From Ciborinia camelliae (lineage: Eukaryota > Ascomycota > Leotiomycetes > Helotiales > Sclerotiniaceae): DNA of 64,000 nucleotides. Below are positions 1 through 12,078 of this stretch, one piece after another (within the stretch, counting starts at the first letter, position 1; each line of letters starts with the position of its first letter). Under the pieces are notes generated by a model that searched no databases, was not told the DNA's origin, and saw nothing but the letters and a program-made list of their open reading frames with translations. The translations under genes were made by a program, and so were the position numbers. The stretch is from the NCBI GenBank assembly GCA_025890175.1, contig JANPYM010000003.1, forward strand, positions 2,352,795 through 2,416,794. Reading direction: 5' to 3'.

Positions 1-444
1 TTAGGATTAAAATTATATCAAAATCTTTGACTGTAATCCCAGAACCGTGCATGTTCATTAGAGACAATGAAAAAGTGTAGAGAAACGAGGCATTTTGGGA
101 AGTTCATCACTTTCACAGTAAACAATACTTCTTTACTGGTCGATCTGAGAGAAATTAATGACAGTATACCAAGAGAAATATGATTTCCTCTTCCAGCATT
201 GAACTGTTGACTCTTTCAGAACCTTTAATGTTCTAAATAAGTTTGCGGGGGTTAATTATTAGCTTCACGAGCCATGATATATTTTAAAGTGGGTCCATAC
301 ATTTTTCTTCGCTTATTTCAGATTAGGGTTCACCTGCGAAATTGATGGAATTTTTGAAACTGACTCTCGAAATACGACGACAACCTCTAATCCGACAAAT
401 TACATTTTCGACCCTTTCAGCATACCGAAAGAAACACCGTCGAG
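1..444. other. Upstream region of rpl23, no gene seen
   Basis: No coding signal on either strand. The last 150 bases before 445 should hold the promoter and 5' UTR of rpl23. I could not point to a clear TATA box. Confidence 0.5.
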
Positions 445-1454
445 ATGGCAAAGATTTCGTGAGTCTGCTTTTTCTACAGTCATTACGAATGGAATGGTGG
501 GGTTCGAATGGGCGAAGAAATGCGGCGCGACTCAATGAGAGGATAAAATAAACGGGGGGTCCAACAATGCAAGAATTAAAGCATTAATTGAATAAGGAAA
601 TGGTTTATGGAGGCTACATGATGGGGTATGGAAATTCTATAGGACTGAAAGCTAACGCGATGGTGTTATAGACGTGGTGCCCCTGGTGGCAAGCTTAAGA
701 TGACTCTCGGTCTCCCAGTGTACGTTTTCACACCCCAATTTTCACACCTCTGCAGTCTAAGATATCGAAAATGCGACTACGATATTATATTTCGTTCTGC
801 GAACCTACCCTTATTCGATGAAATCAGCACGATGAAATTCAAGATACTAACTAAAAAAATAGCGGAGCCGTCATGAACTGCTGCGACAACTCCGGTGCCC
901 GTAACTTATACATCATTTCCGTCAAGGGTATCGGTGCCCGTCTCAACCGTCTCCCAGCCGGTGGTGTCGGTGATATGGTTATGGCAACTGTCAAGAAGGG
1001 AAAGCCAGAATTAAGAAAAAAGGTTATGCCAGCTGTCATCGTTAGACAGTCGAAGCCATGGAAGAGAACCGATGGTGTTTTCTTGTACTTCGAGGACAAC
1101 GCCGGTGTTGTAAGTGCAGAATTATTTTTTCTTAGATTTGAACTGGGAAGGATCGTATAAATGTCATGGCGTTCGATGTTGAGGAACATGAGGAGCATAG
1201 AGACTAGAGGACAGAGGCTGGAAGGCAAACTTCAAAGATTTAGCTGGGATTGTGGAATTAGTGCTGACAGAATTTTCCACAGATTGTCAACCCCAAGGGA
1301 GAGATGAAGGGATCCGCCATCACTGGACCAGTCGGAAAGGAAGCCGCTGAATTATGGCCAGTAAGTTCCCACGTTCCAGATTCTCTACACTTGATGTCAG
1401 AAACTAATTAAATCTACTCAGCGTATTGCCAGTAACTCTGGTGTCGTCATGTAA
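445..1454 (+). CDS. rpl23: 60S ribosomal protein uL14 (L23)
   Basis: Structural protein of the large ribosomal subunit, at the subunit interface. Five exons can be spliced in frame: 445-458, 672-719, 863-1109, 1283-1360 and 1422-1454. This gives 139 aa, the usual eukaryotic length. The protein starts [20 protein letters not shown], contains the family signature [19 protein letters not shown] and ends IASNSGVVM. The start is fixed by a 14-nt first exon (ATG GCA AAG ATT TC) whose split serine codon is completed after a 213-nt intron. A long first intron close to the ATG is common in fungal ribosomal protein genes. Conservation is so high that identity is almost certain. Gene finders would easily miss the tiny first exon and start at the internal ATG at 873. 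Confidence 0.97.
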
Positions 1455-2209
1455 AGAGGCTGTTCTTTTTTCGGGGTTCTTAACGTCAAATGGAAGGATG
1501 TCATGGATGAATGGAAGGGCGTTGCATCATTGCCTGTTAGGCCTACTTCACTTACATTAAAGACTTGGCTGTCGATTATGAAGAATTGATTCAGCTTCCT
1601 ACCAATACTGCGAGATTCTGGACGATTTTGTGATGATGTGCTTATGATTGCGGTGGGATTGGAAGAAGAAAGAGGGGCGGACTGCGATACCAGGTCCAGA
1701 TACGAATGAGTGGGCTAACCCCAGGACGAGGCTCTAGAGGCGAAAGTATGAAGAATGAGCAAGTGCCATATTGGTCCGAAAATTCCCGGAGGGACAACCG
1801 GCAACATTGCAGCTCTCGCAAAATTCAACAATTATTCCTACATGATTATATTGAAAAGTTCCAACATTCTCGCCCTATTTTTGACATAGGTCGATTGAGA
1901 ACATGTCGGCCGACTGCATAATTGGTTTAATTTTTGGAATACCCATGAACAAAACCGAACATCAAAGCCAGCAGTAATGTTTCAGGTCAGTCAGATACGG
2001 TATTTATTGTCCGAGACTGTGCCATATAGTCAGACTGCCACCAGTTTATTTATATCCCAGAACCTACACTCCGTACCGGGCCCATCGGCTCGATGCAGTT
2101 CTTCCTACCCAAACCAAAAAAAGAAAACGCCGAATATGCAAATGATACAGTTATAATAGAATCCACAACCCTTCATGATATCTAGTGAATACTCTCACTC
2201 GTCCATTCC
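1455..2209. other. Intergenic, convergent 3' regions
   Basis: This lies between the 3' ends of rpl23 (+) and the ZIP transporter (-), so it should hold both 3' UTRs. Short open frames such as 1706-1921 show no recognisable family. Nothing else seen. Confidence 0.5.
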
Positions 2210-3606
2210 CTATGCCCAAGCCCCTACCAACGCCATCAAACAACTCCCACCCAATACTGCCACAAAAGCCTCCCATCTTCTCCTCCCCTTGAGAATCCCA
2301 TAACTCTTATCACTCAAAAAGTCCTCTGCCAACAATTGTACCAATCCCGCAAACAACAGCAACCCACTACTAATGGCATTCATAAACCCCACCATCAATA
2401 GCCCAGCCGCAGAATGCGGGTCATACAAATTATGCACAATAAGACCAATGGCCTGACCAATAGGCGTCGTAGTTCCGTATGCGAGAACCATGAGCCAAGG
2501 ACGAGGGGAAGATGAGGGGAAATTTATAGCGGCGATGCGAGATCCAAGGGCAAGGCCTTCGAAGGATTGGTGGAAGGCAATGGCGATCAGAAAGACGACG
2601 AAAGGGGGACCAGTGGCAACGGAGATGGCCATGCCGATGAATATGGAGTGGAAGAGAATACCGGCTTCGAGGAGGAGACATTGCAAGATCTGACGCTTTT
2701 GGGAATCTTCCGCTGAGACTGGAGAGGAGGTACTAGTCTCAGAATCGTGCGGAAAATGGGTTGGAGCTTCGGTGAGGGGGTCGTCCAACTCATCGAGATC
2801 GAGATCAGAGTCGTCGTCTGATATATTAGTTTCTTGATATTTGTTACGTTCGGAGCTCTCGGTAAGTCCGGTTTGTGGTGTTGAGACGGGGAGGGGCGAG
2901 ACTCCTGCCACGAGGCCTTCGGATTCCCTCATGTCTTCTAAAGCTATATCTTGCGGTCGACGATTTAGACCCATCTTTTTCAATCTGCCATTCGTTTGCT
3001 TGCCCTTCTTCTTTGTGGTCCCATTTACTTGCACCCCTTCATCCTCTCCGCCAGGCACAGCGTCCCAATTCCCTCCATGTGAATGTGAATGACCTGCCCC
3101 TCTAGTCGTTAGAAACATCTCCAGGCCTACAACAACCAATGCGCTAAACATCGCAATAAGTCCTGCTAAAGGATGATATCCATGGCTGAAAAAAAAAGGT
3201 AGACATGGATCCGTCAAGGACATGAATGCCGTTGGTAATAAATGCACGAAAGCCGTAGCTATAAGAACCCCAGTGCCGAAATGTTGAGAAAGAAATATAA
3301 AGCGATTAGGGCCATCGGATTTCGAGGAACGGCGGGATATTAGGGGGAATCCGCATGCTACCAATGAGAACGCCGTTAGATTGGGACGATGGGGGAGGAT
3401 GGAGGTAACATACCAATTGTACTCAGGCCGAGTATAAGCACAAGCGCATACACATGCGCAGATGTATTATAACTGCCCTTGACCCCGGAACCGCACACAG
3501 GTTTCTCGGCAATCGTTCCAGCTTCATCTTGTTGTTGTCTTCGTGCTAACTCGGCCAGGAGATGGGAAGTCGACCAGGTCGAGACTAAGTCATTTATTAG
3601 TTTCAT
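2210..3606 (-). CDS. ZIP-family metal (zinc/iron) transporter
   Basis: Multi-pass membrane transporter expected to move Zn2+ or Fe2+ into the cytosol. Two exons: 3606-3414 and 3357-2210. The intron has a GTATGT donor, a CTAAC branch point and a TAG acceptor; the product is 446 aa. Visible ZIP features are ATAFVHLLPTA in an early membrane segment (about residues 98-108), a His-rich stretch HSHSH in the cytoplasmic loop (about 154-158), LFHSIFIGMA (about 300-309) and FHQSFEGLALG (about 326-336). The last two are the histidine-bearing helices that form the metal site. The loop also carries a long acidic and Ser/Thr-rich stretch. The start at 3606 is the first ATG opening the transporter frame; the reading frame extends upstream to an ATG at 3660, so the N-terminus is uncertain. 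The substrate metal cannot be told from sequence. Confidence 0.93.
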
Positions 3607-4567
3607 GTCGCATCTGTAAAAGGGGGTTGAATAGGAGAAACCTACCATCACGATTGACAACCATCTTAAGGGATTTAATGTTATAATATCGATATAGACC
3701 GCAAAATCATGGTGTGTGTAAACTGTAGAAAGTAAAGGCTATCTTTTTGTTGGAGGTACTCGTATTTTTGATTTGGGCGGAGTGATGTTCCGAACGCTAG
3801 GCTAGGAGCGTTTTGTCTACTAATAGACAGGGGGTGGGGAACAAATCTTCAGCTTGGCTTCATCAAGGATGTTTTTGCTTACAACGAGTAGATATGATGA
3901 AAATCATCAATTCGAGTGGATTGGTCGATTCATCGCAATAATGAATACGTTACAATTTTATCATGATGTTGATGGCGATTACGATATCATCCTACGGATA
4001 TGAGTTTATGTCGTGAAGAAGAAAAGACAGCTGCTTGGTTCGAATAGGTGAAAGCCTACCGGTACTCCATATGGTGTCTATCTACTCATCCCCATCCACC
4101 CTTCAAAGGGAAATTCTATAATCTCAGCACAAGTACCAAGCTGCTCCTGTGATTTGAAGCCAAGTTACAGAAGAAAGCTACTTTTGGGGGGGCGGTTGAG
4201 CCAGGACTACCTACTTGGCAGCTTCATTATTTGAAGAATCTCATATTCCTCAGTTCCAGGAAGCATTTTCAATGGGTCTTCGTCGTGTATTTGTATACTG
4301 TGATCATGAAGCCTTCTATATCGATAGTGAAGGATGCTGAAGACTGGCTGCAAGAACAAACAGAAATGTAGTCGTCGTCTGATATCCTCACAATATATTT
4401 GCTTACCCCGCTTCTCACCTTTGAAGTATCAGAGAGTTCTATACTATAATCCTCCTTCTAATTCTGGGAGCTGGAGCTGTGTCCCGCTAATATTCACTAC
4501 AAAGGCCCAAGATACTTGACTTACTCCCTCGCTGGCGACCTTCTTTCCACTGAAACCTTCTTTCCAC

Positions 4568-4599
<32 letters not shown>

Positions 4600-5060
4600 C
4601 TACAACCTTCCTTCCATTGAGGATCGACAACATCAATAACTTATTCAATACTCTCTAATACCTTTTCTTTACTCCAAGCCAGTTTCATAATTTCTTTACT
4701 AAGCCAGTTTTTATGATCTCAGCTGTTGAGGGCAAGACCTATAACATGCAGGCGTATCTCGAATATTGAACACGGAACTTCTACAAATCTACTGTTCTGC
4801 AGGCGATCACTTCTCTGCTTAAGACCGGCATATATATTTTTATCTCTCAACACTAAGAACCTTCACGCCTTGATTTTGTCTCTCGTCTCATCATTTCATA
4901 GTACCAATACCCATCTTTCAAACACAATATTGAAATTGAACGCCACGGCCCTTTCCAAAAGAAACTGGATATTCGACAATACAGAATTTATCGGTACTAA
5001 AAACTTCCATACTAAAGGCTTGTGAACCCATCTTAAGTTCATATGATATAGTCTACAAAA
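3607..5060. other. Divergent promoter region with CTT microsatellite
   Basis: This 1.45-kb spacer separates two divergent genes, the ZIP transporter (-) and the gene at 5061 (+). It contains a (CTT)n run near 4567-4598. It is pyrimidine-rich toward 5061, which is typical of fungal promoters and 5' leaders. No gene is supported. Confidence 0.5.
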
Positions 5061-6529
5061 ATGGCCGATGATCATCATGATGGCTCGGGCGACCCAGGTA
5101 CGACAAAGCGCAATGAACATCACGACGTGTTGGAGAGCCCTCTTGTCATGAAAGATCAGGGCATTGAAGGTAAGATCCAGAAATTTGATGATTTCTTAGA
5201 TCATAGCTGACAAAACATGTAGATACGATGGTAGTCGAAAACGTTAATGGTGGAGGTGCTTCTGTCGGAGATCAGGGAGATCCAGAGGTTGCCGATGATC
5301 CAGATGCCTCTGGCAAAGAAGGAGACGGAGACGTGCTCGATAACAACGGCCATCAAGGTGACATCCTTGACGCCCAAGCCCAGCCTGTGCCACCCAAACG
5401 AAGGAGTTCTGTGAAAAATTATTCATCCTACGACCACGATTCACTAGTTAATTCTTTGCGGGAGCCTGGAAACTTTTCTTCACAAGAACTTGACGAAATT
5501 GCAAAAGCTCTGAAAAAGCAGATTCGCCAAATTTTTAACCTCCTAGCTGAGAATAAAGTTCGCAAGGCACACAGTCACAAGAAGAAAGTTTATCACCCGG
5601 AAACCGCTGCGGAAGTACTCGTACTTTTTGGCGGTAGATCATCACCTGGTCCTCTAGGCTGTCTTCCAGAAGATTTTCCAGAAGATGTCCATAGCTGGGC
5701 TGTATCAGATCCTCCAACCCTGCCCAGAACGGATAGCAATAATCCCAATGAAGTTCTCCCATGGGTCGTTTTACGATTGTGGGATGGTTCCAGTGTATCC
5801 AGAATTAGAGATGACGCTGTTGGGATGATCTCGGGGTATTCTGGCCCCCTTGATACGGTCAAAAAACGTCAATATTATTTGAGGTTGCATACGAACTGGG
5901 GCAGCCGCACAAAGACTCCGGTGATTTCTTGCACAAGTCACATAAGCCAGGTTGCTAGATATTGGTGTTTCCCTCGATTTAATCATCGATGTCCCTCGAA
6001 GATACTAGAATCGAAGCTCAGTGTCATCAATGTCCATGCGGTGCAAGCTGCCGGATATCCAGTCCTACGGTTGAAGGATGAGATGGAATACTACATGGTA
6101 GAGCCTAAGTGCAATAATTCGGATCATGAAGAAGAGTACTTAATACCATATCGTATTCCACCTGATGCTATTATGACAACATTCAGTTGGCGCTTTATCC
6201 GCCAATGGATGGATTTTAAAGGAGAGGATCACGAGGGTTGGTACCGTGAGTTCGTGATCCCATTAGCTCTCGCACATGAAGAAGTACGACAGGCCAAGAT
6301 CAAGGCCAACATAACATCTATGGGCTTCGAGACAGCTCTTATTGTCAAAGTGGAGAAATTGAGTCTGGATGAGTTGGTAGAATATTTTACTGCACCTCTA
6401 AATCAACTTCAGAAATCCCTCGCCATCTTGAACGCAACAGATCAACCGGATTCTCAAGAGCATGCAGCCATTGAGGAGGAATCTACCACTCTATTTCACA
6501 GTCCGACTGTCTCAAATGACTCAGTTTGA
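5061..6529 (+). CDS. Hypothetical protein, possible ADP-ribosyltransferase-like fold
   Basis: I do not recognise a named family. Two exons, 5061-5169 and 5223-6529, give 471 aa. The intron has a GTAAGA donor, a GCTGAC branch point and a TAG acceptor. Residues 1-100 are acidic, low-complexity and probably disordered, followed by a basic PPKRRS stretch. A helical stretch at about 115-155 (SSQELDEIAKALKKQI onward) may be coiled. The globular C-terminal part (about 215-400) has VVLRLWDGSS near 219-228, SCTSHISQVARYW near 272-284 and EEEYLIPYRIPP near 339-350. The order arginine strand, then S-T-S, then ExE-Y/V-L-I-P resembles the R-S-E layout of ADP-ribosyltransferase folds and of fungal proteins of the DUF7587 kind; this is inference only. 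No signal peptide is visible. It is preceded by a long gene-free leader region. Confidence 0.85.
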
Positions 6530-8548
6530 TGATGCTTTCAGGATAGATTAATTTACACAACGGAGCACCTTTTTAAAAGAAAACCATTTTTATCTTTATG
6601 GATCTGCGATCAGTAATATCAACATTACTGTCTATTCATGCACCGGAGCAGTGGTCAATCGCATCGAATGGGTTTTATCTGGGACCTTCATATCTTTTGA
6701 GCTTTTCACGAGCACTTTCATCTATGATTTTTATCAAATTAGCTTCAAGAGGACATCAATATCAAAATTGCAGTCATAATTTATGTGAGGACGTCGTTCT
6801 TGTGCCAAACCATATTAACCGCCCCATTCTCCTAGTTTTTAAGCTCCGTGAGCAAATGGTCAGAATCGTGGAATAATGTCAAGGATCGAGTGATCAACAT
6901 TCGAGGATGTCCAAACAAAAATTCCCATCACTTCAAGATATGATATGATTATTTAACATACTGTTAGAGAGCTTGCTGTTAGCAATATATCAGTAGTTTA
7001 AGTGATGATGTAAAGCGATCATGTAGACTACGATCAGTCCGGTGGTTATTCTCCTTGCCTTTTATTTTTTCTGACATCAATAATTTTGATCATCCAAAAA
7101 CACTTTGATATCCTATACCTGGTTTCGTTGATGCAATCTTTTATTTGTAGAGCAGAACTTGACTAAAAAACTGCTCTTGCTTCCTTCCAATTTCCCTATA
7201 CAATGTAAGCTTACCAAATTCATTATATTATCACGAGATATTTAAATGCTATATTGGCAGTGATTTCACATCATGACAAAAAAATTCATTTCACTATTTA
7301 TATCTCCCCCGGAACTGTCACCCAGCCTCATTCTTACGTCAATATGAAACTTTTGCCCTTACCCATTTTCAATGCGGCATCTCAAAAAACATATTTTCAC
7401 CAACACAAAACACTAACTTTCTCTCAACTTCATATTTAATCCATCTATCCTTTGTTGACTAATGCTTCATCAATCCCCTAATTTGATGATTTACCTCGAG
7501 CTCGCTTGATCGTAGATGAACCACGCCCTAACGTCTTCTCCCTCAGTTAAGGGGCCTGGGGCCTGATGAGGATAGTGAATCGAATTCTAGATTTCATTGC
7601 GTGATATTTCGCGCATATACATGTGGCGTCATATAGTGATCCCACTAATACCTAGTAGTCGTTTGGAATGAGGATTGGGGTGGCCAAATTCAGCTTAGAG
7701 GATTCGGCTTGAGGATTGTGGCGGCCAAAAACACGTGAGCACAGCTGACTTTTGAAATTCCGCAATATCGTTTACATGACAGAGGGGCGATCGGGGGCGG
7801 CTGTGTAATCCTCGACATTGATGCCAACATCAAAAGCTTGATTGGTCTGGTTGGACGGTTTGTTAGCACCCCTTTGTTTTGGGTTTCTATTCTCGAATAA
7901 TGCCCATTCTTTCATCTACTTCTTCGAACAACGTCTTTCAACCATTTCACCTTGGCGATTGGAAGTTTCCGATTCTTCGAGAACCCTTCGAGAACAAATC
8001 AATTCTTTATAAATGGCAACTTTTAGAATAGAACAATGGGAAAGGTTTCTTCATGCTATTGATCATCGGAAAATTTCGATATCATGATCAAAGGATCATT
8101 GTCTGGGGGTTCGGCTCCAGATGCTTTTTCAGATCGTGCCTGATGTATTGTACCTGAGTAAATCCTTCTCATGTTCGAATTGTTCATCTCATAACGTATC
8201 CTCTATGGGCGAAACTCGCCTGCATGGGCCATTTACGAAGGAAACAAACTTGAATATGGTTATGAAAGATGTTTCTATATTCATCCCCATCAGGATGAGG
8301 AACCCAAAGTCATTGAGCTTCCCTCAAATCTCCCAACGTGTATATAGAGCCTTCAATCCTCTACTTTTTTAACATAATGCTCATCAACATTCAAGGATCT
8401 TTCTTCGGTCTCTTTATCTACACTCCTTTGTGCCTAAATTAACACATCCGCTCCTTTTTATTTAAACATTCTCTTCTTCCAACAATCTTTTCAGGCCCTA
8501 CCAAAGTCCTTCTAGAACATTTCCCGTTTTGTATATTCACTAATCAAT
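6530..8548. other. Intergenic, about 2 kb, no gene
   Basis: No gene supported; open frames are short and lack family motifs. It contains a pair of near-identical 22-bp direct repeats (TGAGGATTG-GG/TGG-CGGCCAAA type) at about 7667-7690 and 7711-7734. It also contains a small inverted repeat AGAGCAG...CTGCTCT at about 7149-7177. The 3' part is the promoter of the secreted protein at 8549. Confidence 0.45.
8339..8347 (+). promoter_or_regulatory. Possible TATA box for the lysozyme-like gene
   Basis: TATATAGA lies about 200 bases before the ATG at 8549 and is followed by CT/AT-rich leader sequence. Position and strength fit a fungal TATA element, but no transcription start is known. Confidence 0.35.
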
Positions 8549-9360
8549 ATGTTCTCCAAAGCTTTCATCATTGCCCTTGCCATGGCATCTGTCTCATACG
8601 CAGCTCCAACTCCCATTGCTGAGGCCACGCCTGAGAACCTTGTTGAGCAAGCTGTCGCTTACAATATGTTCACCGGTGATGGCTCTCCTGCATTTAACTG
8701 GCCTGAAATTACTGCTTGGACTACCTTTGACACAATGTATGTTCTCCATTTCTTTCATTAACACTAATAACTTCATACTAACACCAAATCTCCAGGTGGG
8801 CCAACAATCAAGCTGTCATGACCACCTCCTGCACACAATTCAATCAAGCCAACAACTCTCCCGCCGAAATAGCCGATATCAAAGCCGCTATTACTGCTAC
8901 CGCTGCCTCTACTGGCGTCGACGCTCGGTTCATCCTCGCAGTCGTCATGCAAGAATCTGGCGGTTGCGTTCGCGCCCCCTCAACCACCGGACAGGTTTCA
9001 AACCCTGGGCTCATGCAGGACCACAATGGTGCAAACAGCTGTAACAGAGACGGGGCTGCGCAAAACCCATGCCCAGCCGCTACAATCACCGGTATGATTG
9101 AAGATGGGACCGCCGGAACACTGGGACAGGTTGGGGGCGGTGATGGATTGCAACAGTGTTTGGTGCAGAGTGGGGATGGGACGACTGCCCAGGGTGCTTA
9201 TGTGGCAGCTAGAATCTACAATTCTGGAAGCTATACGAAGGGCACTGATCTTGGAGCGCCACTATGGGGTACTAGCTGTTATGCCAGCGATATTGCGAAC
9301 AGACTTTTGGGATGGGCTGCTCCGGCAACCCCCTGCACTTTGAGTAACCCTGTTCACTAA
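8549..9360 (+). CDS. Secreted lysozyme/transglycosylase-like protein
   Basis: Predicted extracellular protein of 250 aa from two exons, 8549-8736 and 8796-9360 (GTATGT donor, CAG acceptor). Residues 1-18 form a signal peptide (hydrophobic core IIALAMASVSYA, likely cut before APTP). The mature part contains a lysozyme-like fold signature: FILAVVMQESGGCVR (about 112-126), in which the glutamate of QES is the expected catalytic acid, followed by NPGLMQDHNGANSC, matching the GLMQ box of soluble lytic transglycosylases. Several cysteines could form disulfides. It may cleave peptidoglycan or a chitin-like polymer; the substrate is unknown. Similar small secreted proteins are found in many plant-associated fungi. 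The start is well supported by the signal peptide. Confidence 0.88.
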
Positions 9361-10298
9361 GAGGATGGCGTTATGGGCTTGGATGGTTGCATGGTTGCAT
9401 GGCATATGAACATAGATAGATTTGTTTGGAATGCCTGATACTGTAGTACAGTGCCCGAATTCTTTTCGGCTTTTGGGGGAGTTTCTCATCATATATATTT
9501 CCCTTTGTTTTTACTTTTTCTTTTGCTTTCGCATTTATTTCGAGACTAGATTCTTTTTTCTCTTTTATTTTATCATTGCGTTCTCAGAATGGGAAAAATA
9601 TACTTCTATCATAGATATCTCCTGCGAAAATCTTCACGTTTGATTTGATCTTACTTCTTGCTAGATATACTGTCTTACTACCATAAATCATGTAACATAG
9701 AACAAACTACGGCAACAAAGCAATAGATGTGTTATAGGATGGAGCTGCTTTCTTATTTTTACTGCGCTAATTTACTTTGACACAATTCTTGCAACGTAGA
9801 TTAAACTTATAGTATAGGCAAAGATGGGTAGGATGATGATTCAAGGTACGGCACTGATGGCTGGATAGAAAATTTTACATTATCAAATGTATAACATCAG
9901 TTGTGTAAACCAAATCATGCAAATTCGTCGGATGTTTTTACTCTCGTCCTCAACTCATTTCCAGTGATCTGAACTGTTAGATACAATTTGAAGGTCTGAA
10001 TGATGCAGATAAGCAGCGAAACTGTTACTTTCACACGTTAATTCAAGCTTCATCCAATGTGTACGGTAGGCCATAGATTTTAACAACCACATCTGTAGTG
10101 ATGTTGAAATATGTAACGACATGGACTGATTTGCATGCGAAACCTGGAGCTTATTTTCGCAGTCTACATTGGAGGCTTTATGCAGCAAAGATAAATGATT
10201 TCACTCGAGATCCATACACACCCAAATTTGAAATTAAAATTCGCCGTAAAGAATATCAACACCACCATCCATCATAAACTACCTAGGTATCCAAACCA
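9361..10298. other. Convergent 3' intergenic region
   Basis: Between the 3' ends of the lysozyme-like gene (+) and the methyltransferase (-). The open frames at 9422-9643 and 9955-10188 look random. Contains one TACCTAGGTA micro-palindrome near 10281. Nothing else seen. Confidence 0.5.
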
Positions 10299-12078
10299 TC
10301 AAGACCCACTCTGCTCTCCAGTCGCCATATCCTCAGGTCCAGGTTTCCGTCCATAAAAAACAACCCTAAAAACTATTAGCCCCTTATTTTTCCTTAAGGC
10401 TTACCCACATAACCATCATTCATCCAAGAGAGAGAAAAAAAAAGAAAAAACTTACACATCGATGTAAGAATGAATCCTCTTATTCTTCACGTCCTCCCTA
10501 ACACCTACCAACAAAATCTCGACCTGCTCCGGGGTCCATCCCAGCCCTGCCGTCAAGTTCCTCATCGTCATCCCTTGAAGCCCATCCATCAAATTCTGCT
10601 GCGTCCACATCGCCAACAACTTCTCCTTAGCCCCCTTCACCCACGCATTACAGGGCCAATAGAAATGTTTCTCGACAATATCTACAAATCCAGCTTCAGC
10701 CATCCACTTCCCATAATGTTTTGAATTAGTCAGTTTACGACCGCGACGCTCGGCGGCGAGACAAGACACTCGACCCCATTCTTCGAGGGCCGTACCAGTA
10801 ATTGAGGAATCGATGCCGAGGATGGGCATTTGCGGGTCTTGCATTTCCAAGTAGCCGCCGGGACGAAGAGCCTCGTAGGCGGAGGTTATTACGCCCGCAG
10901 GATCGCTAAAACAGCTGAGCATTGCACGGCCGTGGATGTAGTCGAATTTTCGCGAGTAGGTCCAAGGTTCCTCGGCATCGTCTACTTCAAAGCTGCAATT
11001 TGGAGGTACGCTGAGAATTTGTTAGATATGGGTGTGGAGTGATGGATTGGAGGTGATAGGTTACTATATTGGTTGGATGGGACTGAGATCTGTGCCGATT
11101 ACTCTGGCTGAGGGATATTGCTCGGCTGAATATAGGATGCTAGGTAAGTGATTTTTGTCTGTGGGAGCAAATGGTAGATTGAACTTACCAAACTCTGTTG
11201 CCCATAAGCCGGTTCCTGTTCCGATATCTAAGACATTATGAAGTTGAGAAGGAAGGGGAGCAAGATGCAAAGCCCCATCAAATGACAAAGAAAACAAATG
11301 ATGTTGTAGATCTAAGATTATTAACTAGTGCATCTACATCACACATGACATTTCACATCATGACTTACCCAATCTTTCTTGCTCCGCATCATCATTCGGG
11401 AGGATATACTCTAAACACATGTCAGCCACTGAAACAGCTCAGGTCATTGTGTAGTCCGATTCAACCCACTTCCCGAATTAAACGCATGGTATGTCCGACC
11501 ATTTTCCTCGACATATTTGTATATGCTTTCCCGGAGAGAAATGGTAGAACTTCTGTATCAAGTATTAACTTTTGATGGGACGTCATTTAATTTTGAATGG
11601 ACAATCCTACTCACATGAATGAATTGCCCATAGTAGAATCTACATCATTATTATCTGCAGACTAACCACATGTCAGTTCCAATTTCGGGCATTGTATTGG
11701 AAACTTGCTCCTCACCTGTGAACCGGTTTGAGAATCCACCTCCAGTTCCGGTGCATCGGCCATTCCTGATTCTGTTGCTGCGCTATCATCATGATAGTGC
11801 GATGATGTGGGAACACTGTTCGTCATATTTTGATTGGAATGTGTATTACTAGATGGAATGCGCTCTGTTGAATCCAAGTTGGTTAATGGTATCGCATTCA
11901 CATCATCTTCATTCGGGCCTGGCAGCATCGTTATTGGGTTCAACTGATTATCTTCGATATTGCTCATCGATTGAGATTTCTGACCAGATTCCATACCCAC
12001 GTCTGACCCTTTCATATCTCCCAACGGTATTATCAGATACCCGCTTATGAGATTCTGTATACAAGTGGCTGTTCCCAA
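10299..12078 (-). CDS. LaeA/UMTA-like class I SAM-dependent methyltransferase
   Basis: Probable S-adenosylmethionine-dependent methyltransferase of the fungal LaeA-like (Methyltransf_23) group. Eight exons can be joined in frame: 12078-11716, 11661-11615, 11552-11470, 11410-11369, 11311-11189, 11125-11065, 11010-10456 and 10365-10299, giving up to 446 aa. Family landmarks appear in order: TYHAFNSGKYILPNDDAEQE, DLQHHLFSLSFDG, motif I VLDIGTGTGLWA (about 205-216), VIGTDLSPIQP (motif II), FDYIHGRAML, ALRPGGYLEMQDPQ, and the terminal VFYGRKP. The first ~120 residues are Ser/Thr/Asn-rich and probably disordered. Start uncertain: in-frame ATGs at 12078 and 12015 are both possible. Most members have no known substrate; only LaeA itself is linked to secondary-metabolite control. 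No biosynthetic cluster surrounds it here. Confidence 0.9.
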
